Positions 26,086-36,130 are shown, counted from the stretch's first letter. The stretch: 43,413 nucleotides of DNA from JBCCTJ01 sp039198585 (GCA_039198585.1 JBCCTJ010000003.1:1-43413), one strand, 5' to 3'. Notes: generated by a model from the sequence alone, not told the origin. Made by a program: numbers and translations.

Positions 26086-26950
26086 TAATCATAACTTGGC
26101 TTTACTAAAGCAATTAGAGGAAATGTAATCTCATTAACCCTCTTGTCAAGGCTTTTTTTCTTTTTTGGATTTTTTCCTTTTTCAACTATGAGAATGGTAG
26201 CAATCTGCACAGTTGTTATACTTAGTTAGTATAATATTCAATCTTACTTTTCTCCACATCTGTTTCATTATTTTGTAGATAAAATCAACGTTTTCCTAGC
26301 GAAGCTTCTAGTTTATCGAGAAGCGTACACTGCTCTCATAACAAGTAGCATTGATAGTATTTTGGACTTTTGACACATAAGGGGCCAATATGCTGCCAAG
26401 ATTTTATCTCATTGTTCTATATTCGTTCTTTCGGCAAGCGCACATCTAATTTGACTCACAATTTTGTGAGTCTTTAGTTGCTCTCCTGCTGAAATCCGAA
26501 TTCTACAAAAAAACTGATAGTATAGATATTGCCATTGACTTGCTCAATAAGTCTCTTGTCAGAAGATTGACTATAAGGACCTAAGCAGCATGAAAACTAC
26601 CTCTCCTTGAGGTAGAAATTAGATATAGGCACTTTTTTATTATCTTTAAGATTCATAGCCTTTACAATTTGCTTAAAAGGTATGGCTTTATAGATTTTTG
26701 TGCTATATCGCTCTCCAGAAACAAGTGATCTTGTCTTGCTAAGTCTTGAGAAAGAAAAAAATGAGAAGAATAATTGAAAAATCGAAGTTCCCTGTATCTT
26801 GTAAATGATCTTTAATTATATATCCTGTTTTTTTTAGCTCTTTGCTTAAATTTCGAGGCATTCCTATCTACAAAGATACCTCTTATTTACTACATTAGTA
26901 GTAAGATTAAGTGTTTTTTTAGACTATTTTTTTTATTACTGACACTCCCG
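26086..26950 (-). mobile_element. Decayed IS5-like element, copy 2 (truncated, inverted relative to copy 1)
   Basis: The minus strand aligns with copy 1 from its left end (26950: GTCAGTAATAAAA, TAGTCTAAAAAA) through the N-terminal domain (LFLESDIAQ) and the first Asp region (SKNTINATCYES after frameshift) to the Lys-rich segment (CCTTGACAAGAGGGTTAAT). It ends near 26086, where copy 1 would continue for about 600 nt with the PIVRGK and C-terminal parts. Both copies are shot through with stops and have clearly diverged from each other. It lies head-on to copy 1 across 13 kb. Confidence 0.7.
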
Positions 26951-26962
26951 GTTCTATATAAA

Positions 26963-27361
26963 CAACCTAGACAGACTTATAAGCCGGATTCTGTCACTAT
27001 CATAATAGTGCCTTATCATTTACCTAGGACTACAATCACTTATAGCCTCAAGCGATCCACCCGCATGCCACTCTACTATGTAGAATACAAGCACACAACT
27101 TGTTTCATACGAAAGCATACTGCTCGATCTTGCAACCCCTAAGGTTTACACAGCTTTCACTGTCACCAGTGAAACTGGTGAGCTCTTACCTCACCTTTTC
27201 ATCCTTACCTTTATACTAAGCAGGCGGTTATTTTCTGTTGCACTAGCTGCACTTCTTAAGAAATGCCTTCCTGTTAGGAAGTAGGGTGTGTTGTGTTGTC
27301 CGGACTTTCCTCTTCTCACCAGGCTAAGTGTGAGAAGCGATAAGGCAGTCTGTCTAGATTG
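26963..27361 (-). ncRNA. rnpB: RNase P RNA (type A)
   Basis: The minus strand carries the P4 strand and its context GAGGAAAGTCCGGAC, the conserved 3' block ACAGAATCCGGCTTA, and the GGTAAGGATGAAAAGGTGAG and GCGGGTGGATCGC type segments expected of a bacterial RNase P RNA. Helix P1 pairs CAATCTAGACAGACT at the 5' end with AGTCTGTCTAGGTTG at the 3' end; pairing is continuous with one U.G. It cleaves the 5' leaders of pre-tRNAs. No separate promoter is visible: the 5' end lies inside the end of rpoC, so it may be processed from the rpoBC transcript. Exact mature ends are uncertain. Confidence 0.93.
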
Positions 27362-30300
27362 TTTTGTTCTCTTCTCCCATAAGGGTCTTATAAGTATCCT
27401 CAGAAAAAACACGAAGATTAGCATAACGTTTTTGGCCTGTACCAGCTGGTATAGTACGTCCTACAATTACATTTTCATGAAGACCGTGCATTGTATCTAA
27501 AGCACTATGTATAACAGCCTTACTGAGCACCTTAACAGTCTCTTGGAAAGAAGCAGCCGCAATAAAGCTTTTACTTTGAATAGCAGCACGCGTAATTCCC
27601 TGTAAAATAAAACTAGCAGTAGCTGTTTTGGCACTTCTTGCCTCAGCAAGTTGCATTCCTTTCATCTTTAACTGCTTATTTTCGGCATCAAGAGCTGTAT
27701 TAGATACTACTTGATGCTCCTTAAAAGTACTTTCGCCTGGATTGGTAATAATTTTCTTATGCTTGACAGCTTCATTAGCATGGTTGAATTCAGATTTATG
27801 GATAAGTCCATCTGGGAGTAGCCATGTATCTCCTGTTTGGATTACTTTGACTTTTTGAGTCATTTGTTTAAGTATAACTTCTACATGCTTATCATCTATT
27901 CTAACTCCTTGCCCACGATAAATGTTTTGAATTTCCTGGATCATATGGTTAAACAAAGCATCTCTCCCTTTTACCTCTAGAATGCTATTTAAAGATATAA
28001 TTCCATCAGCAAGTGGATAACAGGCTTTCACATAGTCTCCTTCATGAGCAGTAATCACATCGGACAAAGAAACAGTATGAGTATATTCACTGCCATCTTT
28101 ACCTCTTACAATAATTTGCTGGTTACCTCTCTTTTTTTCTCCATAAACGACAATACCATCAATTGCACTTACTGTAACAGGGTTAAATGGCTGGCGTGCC
28201 TCAAACAGTCTATTAACAAGAGGTAGCCCACCAGTAATGTCTCTTAGTTCTCCTTTACTACGAGGTATTTTTACTAATACATCACCTGCTTTTACCTTTT
28301 CTCCATCTTCTACAGATAAGTATGAGTTAACAGGAACAGTATAAGCAACTTTAACATTATTTTTGCCCTCTATCGTTAAGTTGGGTAGCTTGCTTTTATT
28401 TCTAGAGTCGATGATTACTTTTTGCTTTAATCCTGTTTGCTCATCTTTTTCCTCTTTGTAAGTCACCCCCTTTTCCATTTCTTTGAAGTGAACTTTACCA
28501 GTAATATCAGCTAGTATTACGACATTATAGCGATCCCATTCAAAGAGTGCTTCTCCTTTGTCTACCTTTTGTCCATCTTTTACAAATAAAGTGGCACCAT
28601 AGTGCAATACATGCGAGTTAAGCTCTTTACCAGTATCAGGATCAATAATTTGCAGCTCTGACCCACGACTAAGAACAATACGCTCAATCTCTCCTATTTT
28701 ATCTACTCTGTCTACTATTTCAGCATTCTGTAGTTTGACAACTCCTTCAAGATTAGACTTTACAACACCTTCATCGATATCACTAAGGGCAACACCTCCA
28801 GAGTGGAACGTTCTTAAGGTAAGCTGTGTACCTGGTTCTGCTATTGACTGAGCTGCTATAATACCAATAGGTTCTCCTATTTGTACTAGCTTCCCTCTTC
28901 CTAAGTCTTTTCCATAGCACTTTATACAGACACCATCTTCTGTTTCACAGTGCAAAACAGAACGTATTTTAATGAAGCCAATATTAGCCTGATCTATTCT
29001 GTTTCCTACTGCCTCCGTTACTTCTTCTCCTCTTGGTAGTATAAGTTCTTGCGTACCAGGCATATAGACATCTTGTGCCAAGATACGACCAAAGGCTTGT
29101 TCGCTAATACTTAATTTAACATCACCAGAACTATTATAATGTGGCGTTATCTTCTTATACAGCAGGGTTTGGCAATCTTCTTCACGAACAATAACACCCT
29201 GCGCAACACTTGCCAACCTACGAGTTAAGTGACCTGCATCAGCTGTTTTTGTAGCAGTATCTGCAAGGCCTTTTCTACTTGCACTTCCTGAACGGAAGTA
29301 ATCACCGACATTAATACCTTCTACAAAGCTATTGAGAATAGGGTACTCTATAATTCCTTGACTACTACTAGCCAAAAGTCCCTTCATAGCTCCTAGCTGA
29401 CCCAGCTGATCACGAGAGCCACGGGCACCCGATGCATACATCATATAAATAGGATTAAAGCCTAATTTGTCTTTTGATAGCTCCTCAACAAGCAAATTAG
29501 TCAGAGTAGTATTAGCCCTCGTCCAAATGTCAATCACCTGATTGTAGCGTTCAGTATTAGTAATCAGCCCCATATAATAATTATCCCAGACAGACTTCAC
29601 ATCATCTTCTGCCTGCTTGATCAGCTCTTTCTTAACCTTGGGAATTTTAATATCAGCAATGCTAAATGTTAGTCCACTTTCATAGGCTACTTGAAAGCCA
29701 AGTGTCTTAATCTGATCTAGAAAAGCAGCCGTACCAACTGCACCTAATTTTTGGTATATTCTAGCAGTAATAGAACGCACTTTTTTACTATCAAGTAGCT
29801 CATTAATATAACCTATTTCTTTAGGGACATACTGATTGAATAGGGCTCTTCCAACAGTAGTATCAATAACTTGGTTTTTTTCCCTACTATCTTTATTGAC
29901 CACCTTAACATGGAGTTTAATAGCCGTATGCCTAGTTAAACAGTCATTATTATAAGCAGTCACTACTTCATCAATAGATGAGAATAGAGGCTTATTATCT
30001 AATTTTGGCTTTTTAGGCGGCTCTTCTTTTTCTTTAGTTAGATAGTAGAGCCCTAACACAATATCTTTTGAAGGAACTGTAATAGGCTGTCCATTGGAAG
30101 GGTTGAGGATATTGTTAGATGAAAGCATCAAAATATATGCTTCTACAATAGCTTCTTGACTCAAAGGGAGATATACTCCCATTTGGTCACCATCGAAGTC
30201 CGCATTAAAAGCAGTACATACAAGTGGGTGTAGTTGAATAGCTTTTCCCTCAACTAGTCTAGGTAGAAAAGCCTGAATACTTAAACGGTGCAAAGTAGGC

Positions 30301-31607
30301 GCTCGGTTAAGTAAAACAGGGTGATTCTTCATCTTATTCTGCAAAATTTCAAAAACGATAGGTTCTTTTTTTTCTATAATCTTCTTTGCTTCCTTGGGAG
30401 TAGAGGCTATTCCATGATCTATGAGGCCAGCAATAATGAAAGGCGTGAAAAGTTCAACAGCCATATCCTTAGGAAGGCCACATTCATGAAGACTCAGCTC
30501 GGGGCCCACTACAATAACAGAACGCCCAGAAAAATCAACACGTTTGCCTAGCAAGTGCTTTCTAAAAACACCAGATTTTCCTTTCAAAGAGGTACTTAAA
30601 GAGTTAGGAGTTCTATCTCCAACTACCTTATTAACATCATCAAATAAAGCATCAACACTTTCTTGAAGCATTCTCTTTTCATTAAGCAAAATGATATCAG
30701 GAGCTTTGATTTCTATGAGTCTTTGTAGCCTGTTGTTACGAATAATAACTCTCCGATAGCGTTCTGTAATATCAGAAGTAGCAATCCTCCCATTAGGGAG
30801 ACGTACACTAGGTCTCATTTGAGGAGGTATAACAGGAATATACCGCATAGTCATCCATTCTGGTTTATTGACTATGCCTTTCCTATCAGCACTACGAAAT
30901 GCTTCTACTAATTCGAGCCTTTTGATAGCATCAGCACGTCGTTGTTGAGAAGACTCAGTGGCAATTTGTTCACGAAGATCTCTAGCAAGAGGATCAAGAT
31001 CCAAGCGCTTCAAGAGCATTTCAATTGCTTCTCCACCAGTCTTAACAATAACTTTATCAGGGTTGTTGTCGGAAAGTACTTTATTCTCATTCGGAATAGT
31101 TCTTAGGATATCATAATATTCACGACGTGTCATAAAGGTCATTGGCTCAAGACTATCTTGACTCTTTATACCAGCTTGTATTACAATGTAGTTTCCGTAA
31201 TAAACAAGATTCTCCAATTTTTTACTAGGAATACCAAGTAAAGTAGCTATCTTGTTGGGTAAATACCTAAAATACCAAGTATGCACTATAGGAGCTACCA
31301 ATTCAATATGGCCCATTCGCTCACGCCGAACTCTCTTCTCATTAATTTCTACACCACATCTATCACAGACATTACCCTTGTATTTTATACCCTTGTACTT
31401 ACCACAAGCACACTTCCAGTCTTCTTCAGGGCCAAATATACATTCACAAAATAAGCCATCTTTTTCAGGCTTATAAGTACGATGGTTTCTTGTGTCAGAC
31501 TCAACAACCTTGCCATGAGATTGATTAAGAATGGTTTGTGGAGAGGCTAGACTTATAATAATTTCCGAAAAGTCTGATCTTATGCCTGTTCTTTTTGGTC
31601 GAAACAT
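27354..31607 (-). CDS. rpoC: RNA polymerase beta' subunit
   Basis: 1417 residues, typical of Bacteroidota. The zinc-binding site uses Cys66, Cys68, Cys81 and Cys84 (KCACGKYKG..NVCDRCGVE). The catalytic NADFDGDQM with the three Mg-binding aspartates is near residue 470. The second zinc ribbon contains CETEDGVCIKCYG near 890. The bridge helix/trigger loop region (ADAGHLTRRLASVAQ, GTQLTLRTFHSGG) is normal. The C terminus binds the omega-like subunit. It starts 20 nt after rpoB in the rplL-rpoB-rpoC run. Its stop codon TAG (27356-27354) lies inside the P1 helix of rnpB. Confidence 0.99.
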   Translation of the reverse strand: MFRPKRTGIRSDFSEIIISLASPQTILNQSHGKVVESDTRNHRTYKPEKDGLFCECIFGPEEDWKCACGKYKGIKYKGNVCDRCGVEINEKRVRRERMGHIELVAPIVHTWYFRYLPNKIATLLGIPSKKLENLVYYGNYIVIQAGIKSQDSLEPMTFMTRREYYDILRTIPNENKVLSDNNPDKVIVKTGGEAIEMLLKRLDLDPLARDLREQIATESSQQRRADAIKRLELVEAFRSADRKGIVNKPEWMTMRYIPVIPPQMRPSVRLPNGRIATSDITERYRRVIIRNNRLQRLIEIKAPDIILLNEKRMLQESVDALFDDVNKVVGDRTPNSLSTSLKGKSGVFRKHLLGKRVDFSGRSVIVVGPELSLHECGLPKDMAVELFTPFIIAGLIDHGIASTPKEAKKIIEKKEPIVFEILQNKMKNHPVLLNRAPTLHRLSIQAFLPRLVEGKAIQLHPLVCTAFNADFDGDQMGVYLPLSQEAIVEAYILMLSSNNILNPSNGQPITVPSKDIVLGLYYLTKEKEEPPKKPKLDNKPLFSSIDEVVTAYNNDCLTRHTAIKLHVKVVNKDSREKNQVIDTTVGRALFNQYVPKEIGYINELLDSKKVRSITARIYQKLGAVGTAAFLDQIKTLGFQVAYESGLTFSIADIKIPKVKKELIKQAEDDVKSVWDNYYMGLITNTERYNQVIDIWTRANTTLTNLLVEELSKDKLGFNPIYMMYASGARGSRDQLGQLGAMKGLLASSSQGIIEYPILNSFVEGINVGDYFRSGSASRKGLADTATKTADAGHLTRRLASVAQGVIVREEDCQTLLYKKITPHYNSSGDVKLSISEQAFGRILAQDVYMPGTQELILPRGEEVTEAVGNRIDQANIGFIKIRSVLHCETEDGVCIKCYGKDLGRGKLVQIGEPIGIIAAQSIAEPGTQLTLRTFHSGGVALSDIDEGVVKSNLEGVVKLQNAEIVDRVDKIGEIERIVLSRGSELQIIDPDTGKELNSHVLHYGATLFVKDGQKVDKGEALFEWDRYNVVILADITGKVHFKEMEKGVTYKEEKDEQTGLKQKVIIDSRNKSKLPNLTIEGKNNVKVAYTVPVNSYLSVEDGEKVKAGDVLVKIPRSKGELRDITGGLPLVNRLFEARQPFNPVTVSAIDGIVVYGEKKRGNQQIIVRGKDGSEYTHTVSLSDVITAHEGDYVKACYPLADGIISLNSILEVKGRDALFNHMIQEIQNIYRGQGVRIDDKHVEVILKQMTQKVKVIQTGDTWLLPDGLIHKSEFNHANEAVKHKKIITNPGESTFKEHQVVSNTALDAENKQLKMKGMQLAEARSAKTATASFILQGITRAAIQSKSFIAAASFQETVKVLSKAVIHSALDTMHGLHENVIVGRTIPAGTGQKRYANLRVFSEDTYKTLMGEENKTI

Positions 31608-31627
31608 AATAGTTGCATTGTTATTTA

Positions 31628-34600
31628 TTATCTAAAAGTAATATCTACACCAAGTCCTCTTAGCTGAGCAATGAGAAATTTAAATGCTTCTGAACTATGT
31701 GCTAGTGGTATGTTATGCCCCTTTACAATAGACTCATACGCTGCTTTTCTTCCTACAAGATCATCAGACTTAACTGTTAGCATCTCTCTGAGTAAGTTAG
31801 CTACACCATAAGCTTCTAAAGTCCATACTTCCATTTCTCCTACTCTTTGACCTCCTTTATTGCCACGTCCCCCTAAAGGTTGCTGTGTAATATACCCATA
31901 AGGTCCTGTAGCCCTTGCATGCATTTTCTCATCAACAAGGTGATTAAGTTTCAGGATATAAGACACCCCACATGTTACTTTATTCTCAAATGGTTTTCCT
32001 GTAAACCCATCATAAAGTGTAGCTAATCCAAACTCTGGTATACCTGCCTTAACTGCTTCTGTATTAATTCTATTCATATCAGGCCCCTCAAAAGCTGGCA
32101 CTTTATATTTGACTCCTAGCTTTTTACCTGCCCAGCCCAGTGTAGACTCCTGGAGTTGACCTATATTCATACGAGAAGGTACTCCTAATGGATTAAGTAA
32201 AATATCAATAGGAGTACCATCTTCTAAGTAAGGCATATCTTCCTCTCTGGCTATCTTTGTGATTACTCCCTTATTGCCAAATTTGTTAGAAAGCTTATCG
32301 CCTACTTGTATCTTTTGCTTCTTAGCTACAAAAACTTTAGCAATGCGAAGAGCATTGACTGGTATTTCATCTCCTACTTCTATTTTACGTCTTTGCTGTT
32401 TATAATGAACGACAATATCTCCTGCATGTCTCTTGTAGCTCCCAAGCAAATATTCTATTTGCGCATTAATTTCACCTTTCTTTGTCCAGTTAAAATTGCT
32501 TATTTTATGAAATGGAAGCAATTCAAGATCTTTATCAATAGGCATCAGTATGCTATCAGCAACTATAGCCTTTGTCAGTATTCCACCTTTTCCAAGTATT
32601 TCTTTTTTATCAACATCTACTATAGTTAGTAGGGCTTGATTATCTAAAAGATTGAGCATAGTATCAATAGCCTTTTGACGCAAGTTTTCTAACTTATTTA
32701 AAGTATTGTCTTGTAATTTTTTTACCTCTTGACGTGTTTTAGCTAGATCGCCTACTTTTTTCTTACGACGCGATAATATTTCAGTTCCAATAACTGTTCC
32801 TTTGAAAGAGTTAGGTACTCGGAGTGATGAATCGCGAACACGCCCTGCTTTATCTCCAAAGATTGCATGAAGAATCTTATTTTCTGGTGTTAAATTAGAC
32901 GCTTCTACTTGGGGAGTTATCTTGCCAATGAGAATATCTCCTTCACTAACTTCTTTACCAACGCGCACAACACCATTTTCATCTAGATCTCTAATAGCTT
33001 CTTCACTTATATTAGGAATATCAGCTGTGAATTCTTCAGGGCCTTCCGTTGTATCATAAAGCTCTAGTGTAAAAGTTTTAATATGAATAGAGGTGAGAAC
33101 ATCTTCTTTTACAAGACGATCAGATATGACTATACCATCTTCAAAGTTATAACCTCTCCAAGGCATATAAGCAACAAGAAGGTTAGTCCCCAGAGATAAT
33201 TCCCCTTCTTTAATACCATATCCTTCACAAAGATACTCTCCTTTTTTAATTTTCTGACCTTGATGAACTACGGGCTTGAGATTAATACAAGTATTTTGAT
33301 TAGTAGGTCTAAATTTAGTAAGGGAATATACTTTGGGCTCTTTACTGAGCAAAACTTTTTCCATATTTTCAGGAAGGTGGGGTTGTATAATAACCTTTGT
33401 AGCATCTACGTAAGTAACTATACCATCTTCCTCAGCTGTAGGAAGGAAGTGTGAATCTCTTACAATAGCACACTCTTGACCTGTTCCAACTATAGGCGGT
33501 TGAGGTTGTAAGAGTGGAACAGACTGACACTGCATGTTGGCACTCATTACAACACGCGTTGTTTCATTGTACTCTAAAAAAGGAATTAATGTAGCCGCTA
33601 TAGATAAACTTTGATTGTACGATAAGTCTATGTAGTCAACTTCTTTGGGGCTGACCATAACCCACTCTCCCTGATTACTTCTTGCTCTAACTCGATCACT
33701 TAATAAGGTACCATCTTTTGCAATATGATTGGTTAGTTGTGCTATAATCACTTTTTCTTCTTCATCCGCAGCTAAATAAACTATTTCTCCTTCAAGATCT
33801 ACTTTGCCATTAATCACTTTTCTATAAGGAGTTTTAAGCGCCCCTCTACCATCAATTATAGCATAAATAGCAGCTTCTAATACCAAACCCGTATTAAGGC
33901 CTTCTGGTGTTTTAATGTGACATATACGATTGTAATAAGTTTCATGCACATCACGAGCATCAAATCCTGCACGTTCCCTTGAAATACTATTACTAATTTT
34001 TGTGATTCTTCTAATCTGGCTTACTGAGCTAAGTAAGTTTACCTGGTCCATCAACTGAGACTGATGCCCTGTACTATAAAAAGAATGTAGTGCAGCAGTG
34101 ATATAGTGCCCACTTGTAAGATCACTTGGTGTTAAATCTTCACTATCACGAGCCCCTAGTTCTTCACGAATATATTGCCCTGTGAGCTTGATGCCTCTAT
34201 TGAAAACCTCTTCAAGTAGATTGCCAGATGCTTGTACAATACGATTGGTCATACTATCTGCATCTTCTACCGATCTTTTACCAGCTACTAAGTCCGAAAA
34301 AGCATGTAAGATTGCTACAATATCTTCTCGTGTTAAAGTGTCAACATCTTCAGGGACATTAACTAAAAGCTTTTTATTTAGCCAAAAACGGCCTATACGA
34401 CCTAAGTGAGAGCGTTTTTTATGAAAAAACAACTGTTGTACAAACTCTTTTCCTTCTTGATCATCAGAAGGCTCACACCCACGTAATTGATAATAAATAT
34501 TTTCAACCGCTTCTTTTTCAGTGTTTGTATCATCTTTGAGCAGGGTTTTGTAAATAAATTGAGCCGGATTTACTTCTTCTCCTTGATCTTCATAGATAAT

Positions 34601-35458
34601 GATATTTTTTTCTCCTGAGTTAAGAATAATTTCTATAATCTCCGGCGTAATAATAGTATCACGATCAAGGACAACTTCACTACGATTAATCGAAACAACT
34701 TCACCCGTTTCTTCATCTACAAACTCTTCTGTCCAAGTTCTTAAAAGGCGAGCTGCCAATTTATGATTAAGATACTTTTTTAAGTTATTTTTTTTAACTG
34801 TGACTTCTTTCGCAAGGTTAAAAAGGCTCAGGATATCCTTATCACTACTGTAGCCTATAGCTCTCAATAATAGTGTAGCAGGAACTTTTTTACGCCTATC
34901 AATATAGGCATACAATATACCATGAGCATCAAAAGCAAATTCAAGCCATATTCCTCTTAAGGGGACAACTTTAGCACCATATAGGGTAGCACCACTTGCA
35001 TGCTTAGTTTTAGAGAAGAAAATACCATAAGATCGCTTAATTTGAGATATAACAACTCTCTCAATGCCTTTAAAAATAAAGGACCCCCTTGACGTCATGT
35101 AAGGAATATTACCTAAAAATACCTCTTCTTCAGTTTCTTGGTTAGTATGCCCATCTTTACAAGTTAGTCGCAGCTTGACTTTCAAGGGAACATCATACGT
35201 AATTCCTTGTTCCAAACACTGCTCTGGGGCATAATAAGGTTTTCCTATGCTATAGTCTAAAAACTCAAGAAAAAAATTACCTTTAGTATCAGAAATACTC
35301 AAATGCTCCTTGAGCATTTGATAAAGAATCGATTTCTTTCTTTCAGCAAAAGAATTTTTTTCTTGAAAAAGTCTAGAAAAAGATTTAGCTTGAAAATCCA
35401 ACAAGCTAGGCGGAGATACATGAACTACTTGATTGGAAAAAGAAATTCTATGTGACAT
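31628..35458 (-). CDS. rpoB: RNA polymerase beta subunit, with substituted rifampicin pocket
   Basis: 1276 residues, typical of the phylum. GVVRVGKEVSEGDILIGKITP, DGTPIDILLNPLGVPSRMNIGQ and GGRGNKGGQRVGEMEVWTLEA are standard. The rifampicin pocket region (33966-34070) reads SQLMDQVNLLSSVSQIRRI then TKISNSISRERAG. Compared with the near-universal SQFMDQ.NPL.E.THKRR.SALGPGG, the equivalents of E. coli Phe514, Pro520, His526, Ser531, Leu533 and Gly534 are Leu, Leu, Gln, Thr, Ile and Ser. Downstream IETPEGPNIGL is IKTPEGLNTGL. The catalytic core is otherwise intact and the gene is surely functional, so the substitutions are natural. Confidence 0.99.
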   Translation of the reverse strand: MSHRISFSNQVVHVSPPSLLDFQAKSFSRLFQEKNSFAERKKSILYQMLKEHLSISDTKGNFFLEFLDYSIGKPYYAPEQCLEQGITYDVPLKVKLRLTCKDGHTNQETEEEVFLGNIPYMTSRGSFIFKGIERVVISQIKRSYGIFFSKTKHASGATLYGAKVVPLRGIWLEFAFDAHGILYAYIDRRKKVPATLLLRAIGYSSDKDILSLFNLAKEVTVKKNNLKKYLNHKLAARLLRTWTEEFVDEETGEVVSINRSEVVLDRDTIITPEIIEIILNSGEKNIIIYEDQGEEVNPAQFIYKTLLKDDTNTEKEAVENIYYQLRGCEPSDDQEGKEFVQQLFFHKKRSHLGRIGRFWLNKKLLVNVPEDVDTLTREDIVAILHAFSDLVAGKRSVEDADSMTNRIVQASGNLLEEVFNRGIKLTGQYIREELGARDSEDLTPSDLTSGHYITAALHSFYSTGHQSQLMDQVNLLSSVSQIRRITKISNSISRERAGFDARDVHETYYNRICHIKTPEGLNTGLVLEAAIYAIIDGRGALKTPYRKVINGKVDLEGEIVYLAADEEEKVIIAQLTNHIAKDGTLLSDRVRARSNQGEWVMVSPKEVDYIDLSYNQSLSIAATLIPFLEYNETTRVVMSANMQCQSVPLLQPQPPIVGTGQECAIVRDSHFLPTAEEDGIVTYVDATKVIIQPHLPENMEKVLLSKEPKVYSLTKFRPTNQNTCINLKPVVHQGQKIKKGEYLCEGYGIKEGELSLGTNLLVAYMPWRGYNFEDGIVISDRLVKEDVLTSIHIKTFTLELYDTTEGPEEFTADIPNISEEAIRDLDENGVVRVGKEVSEGDILIGKITPQVEASNLTPENKILHAIFGDKAGRVRDSSLRVPNSFKGTVIGTEILSRRKKKVGDLAKTRQEVKKLQDNTLNKLENLRQKAIDTMLNLLDNQALLTIVDVDKKEILGKGGILTKAIVADSILMPIDKDLELLPFHKISNFNWTKKGEINAQIEYLLGSYKRHAGDIVVHYKQQRRKIEVGDEIPVNALRIAKVFVAKKQKIQVGDKLSNKFGNKGVITKIAREEDMPYLEDGTPIDILLNPLGVPSRMNIGQLQESTLGWAGKKLGVKYKVPAFEGPDMNRINTEAVKAGIPEFGLATLYDGFTGKPFENKVTCGVSYILKLNHLVDEKMHARATGPYGYITQQPLGGRGNKGGQRVGEMEVWTLEAYGVANLLREMLTVKSDDLVGRKAAYESIVKGHNIPLAHSSEAFKFLIAQLRGLGVDITFR

Positions 35459-35570
35459 ATTTTATAACTAGATCTTTTAACATTGATATATTAATCTATT
35501 GGAATAGACAAACTGGGAATGTATTTATTAGTAGCGCTTTTTCAACTAAAGTAGGAAAAGTTAAAACTAC

Positions 35571-35948
35571 TTATTTCAACTCTACTTCTGCTCCTGCTGC
35601 TTCAAGCTGAGACTTAAGTTCTTGTGCCTTTTCCTTTGTGACCTCTGTAGCAATAGGCTGAGGTGCACTTTCTACCAAATCCTTAGCCTCTTTAAGGCCT
35701 GAGTTAGTAATCAATTTTACAGCTTTAACAACCGCCAATTTGGAAGTTCCTGAGGACTTTAGTATTACGTCAAAAATAGTTTTTTCTACTTGCTGGCTTT
35801 CCTGCCCTGACTCTGCAACTAACATAGCAGGTGCTGCCGCAACAGCAGGTTCTATGCCATGCTCTTCTTTGAGGACATCCGCTAGCTCTTTGACTTGTTT
35901 CACAGTTAAGCTAACTAGCTTTTCTGCAATGTTTTTAATTTCGGCCAT
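35571..35948 (-). CDS. rplL: 50S ribosomal protein L7/L12
   Basis: 125 residues. N-terminal dimerisation helices (EKLVSLTVKQVKELADVLKEEH), an Ala-rich hinge (AVAAAPAMLV), then the C-terminal factor-binding domain with KTIFDVILKSSGTSKLAVVKAVKLITNSGLKEAKDLVESAP. The usual glycine-rich GLGLKEAKDLVE is NSGLKEAKDLVE here. It recruits EF-Tu and EF-G to the ribosome. A promoter at 36058-36089 lies about 110 nt upstream, in the unusually long gap after rplJ. Confidence 0.97.
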   Translation of the reverse strand: MAEIKNIAEKLVSLTVKQVKELADVLKEEHGIEPAVAAAPAMLVAESGQESQQVEKTIFDVILKSSGTSKLAVVKAVKLITNSGLKEAKDLVESAPQPIATEVTKEKAQELKSQLEAAGAEVELK

Positions 35949-36057
35949 TATATTAAAGTTAGTAATTATTTAGATGGTTTATTGCTATTCAGTAGATATA
36001 CTATTTATTAAAAGTGTGTTGACGCTTATTCACATTTTGCAGTAAATAAGAAGTATG

Positions 36058-36089
36058 CAAACCTATACATCTTCTATGATATATCAAAA
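36058..36089 (-). promoter_or_regulatory. Bacteroidota-type promoter before rplL-rpoB-rpoC
   Basis: Minus strand TTTTG (36089-36085), 19 nt, TAGGTTTG (36065-36058): a full consensus match inside the 182-bp rplJ-rplL gap. It would give rplL, rpoB and rpoC their own transcript with a leader of about 100 nt. Confidence 0.75.
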
Positions 36090-36130
36090 TATATAAACGG
36101 GATCAACTATTCTTTATCTAGCAATTAGTA

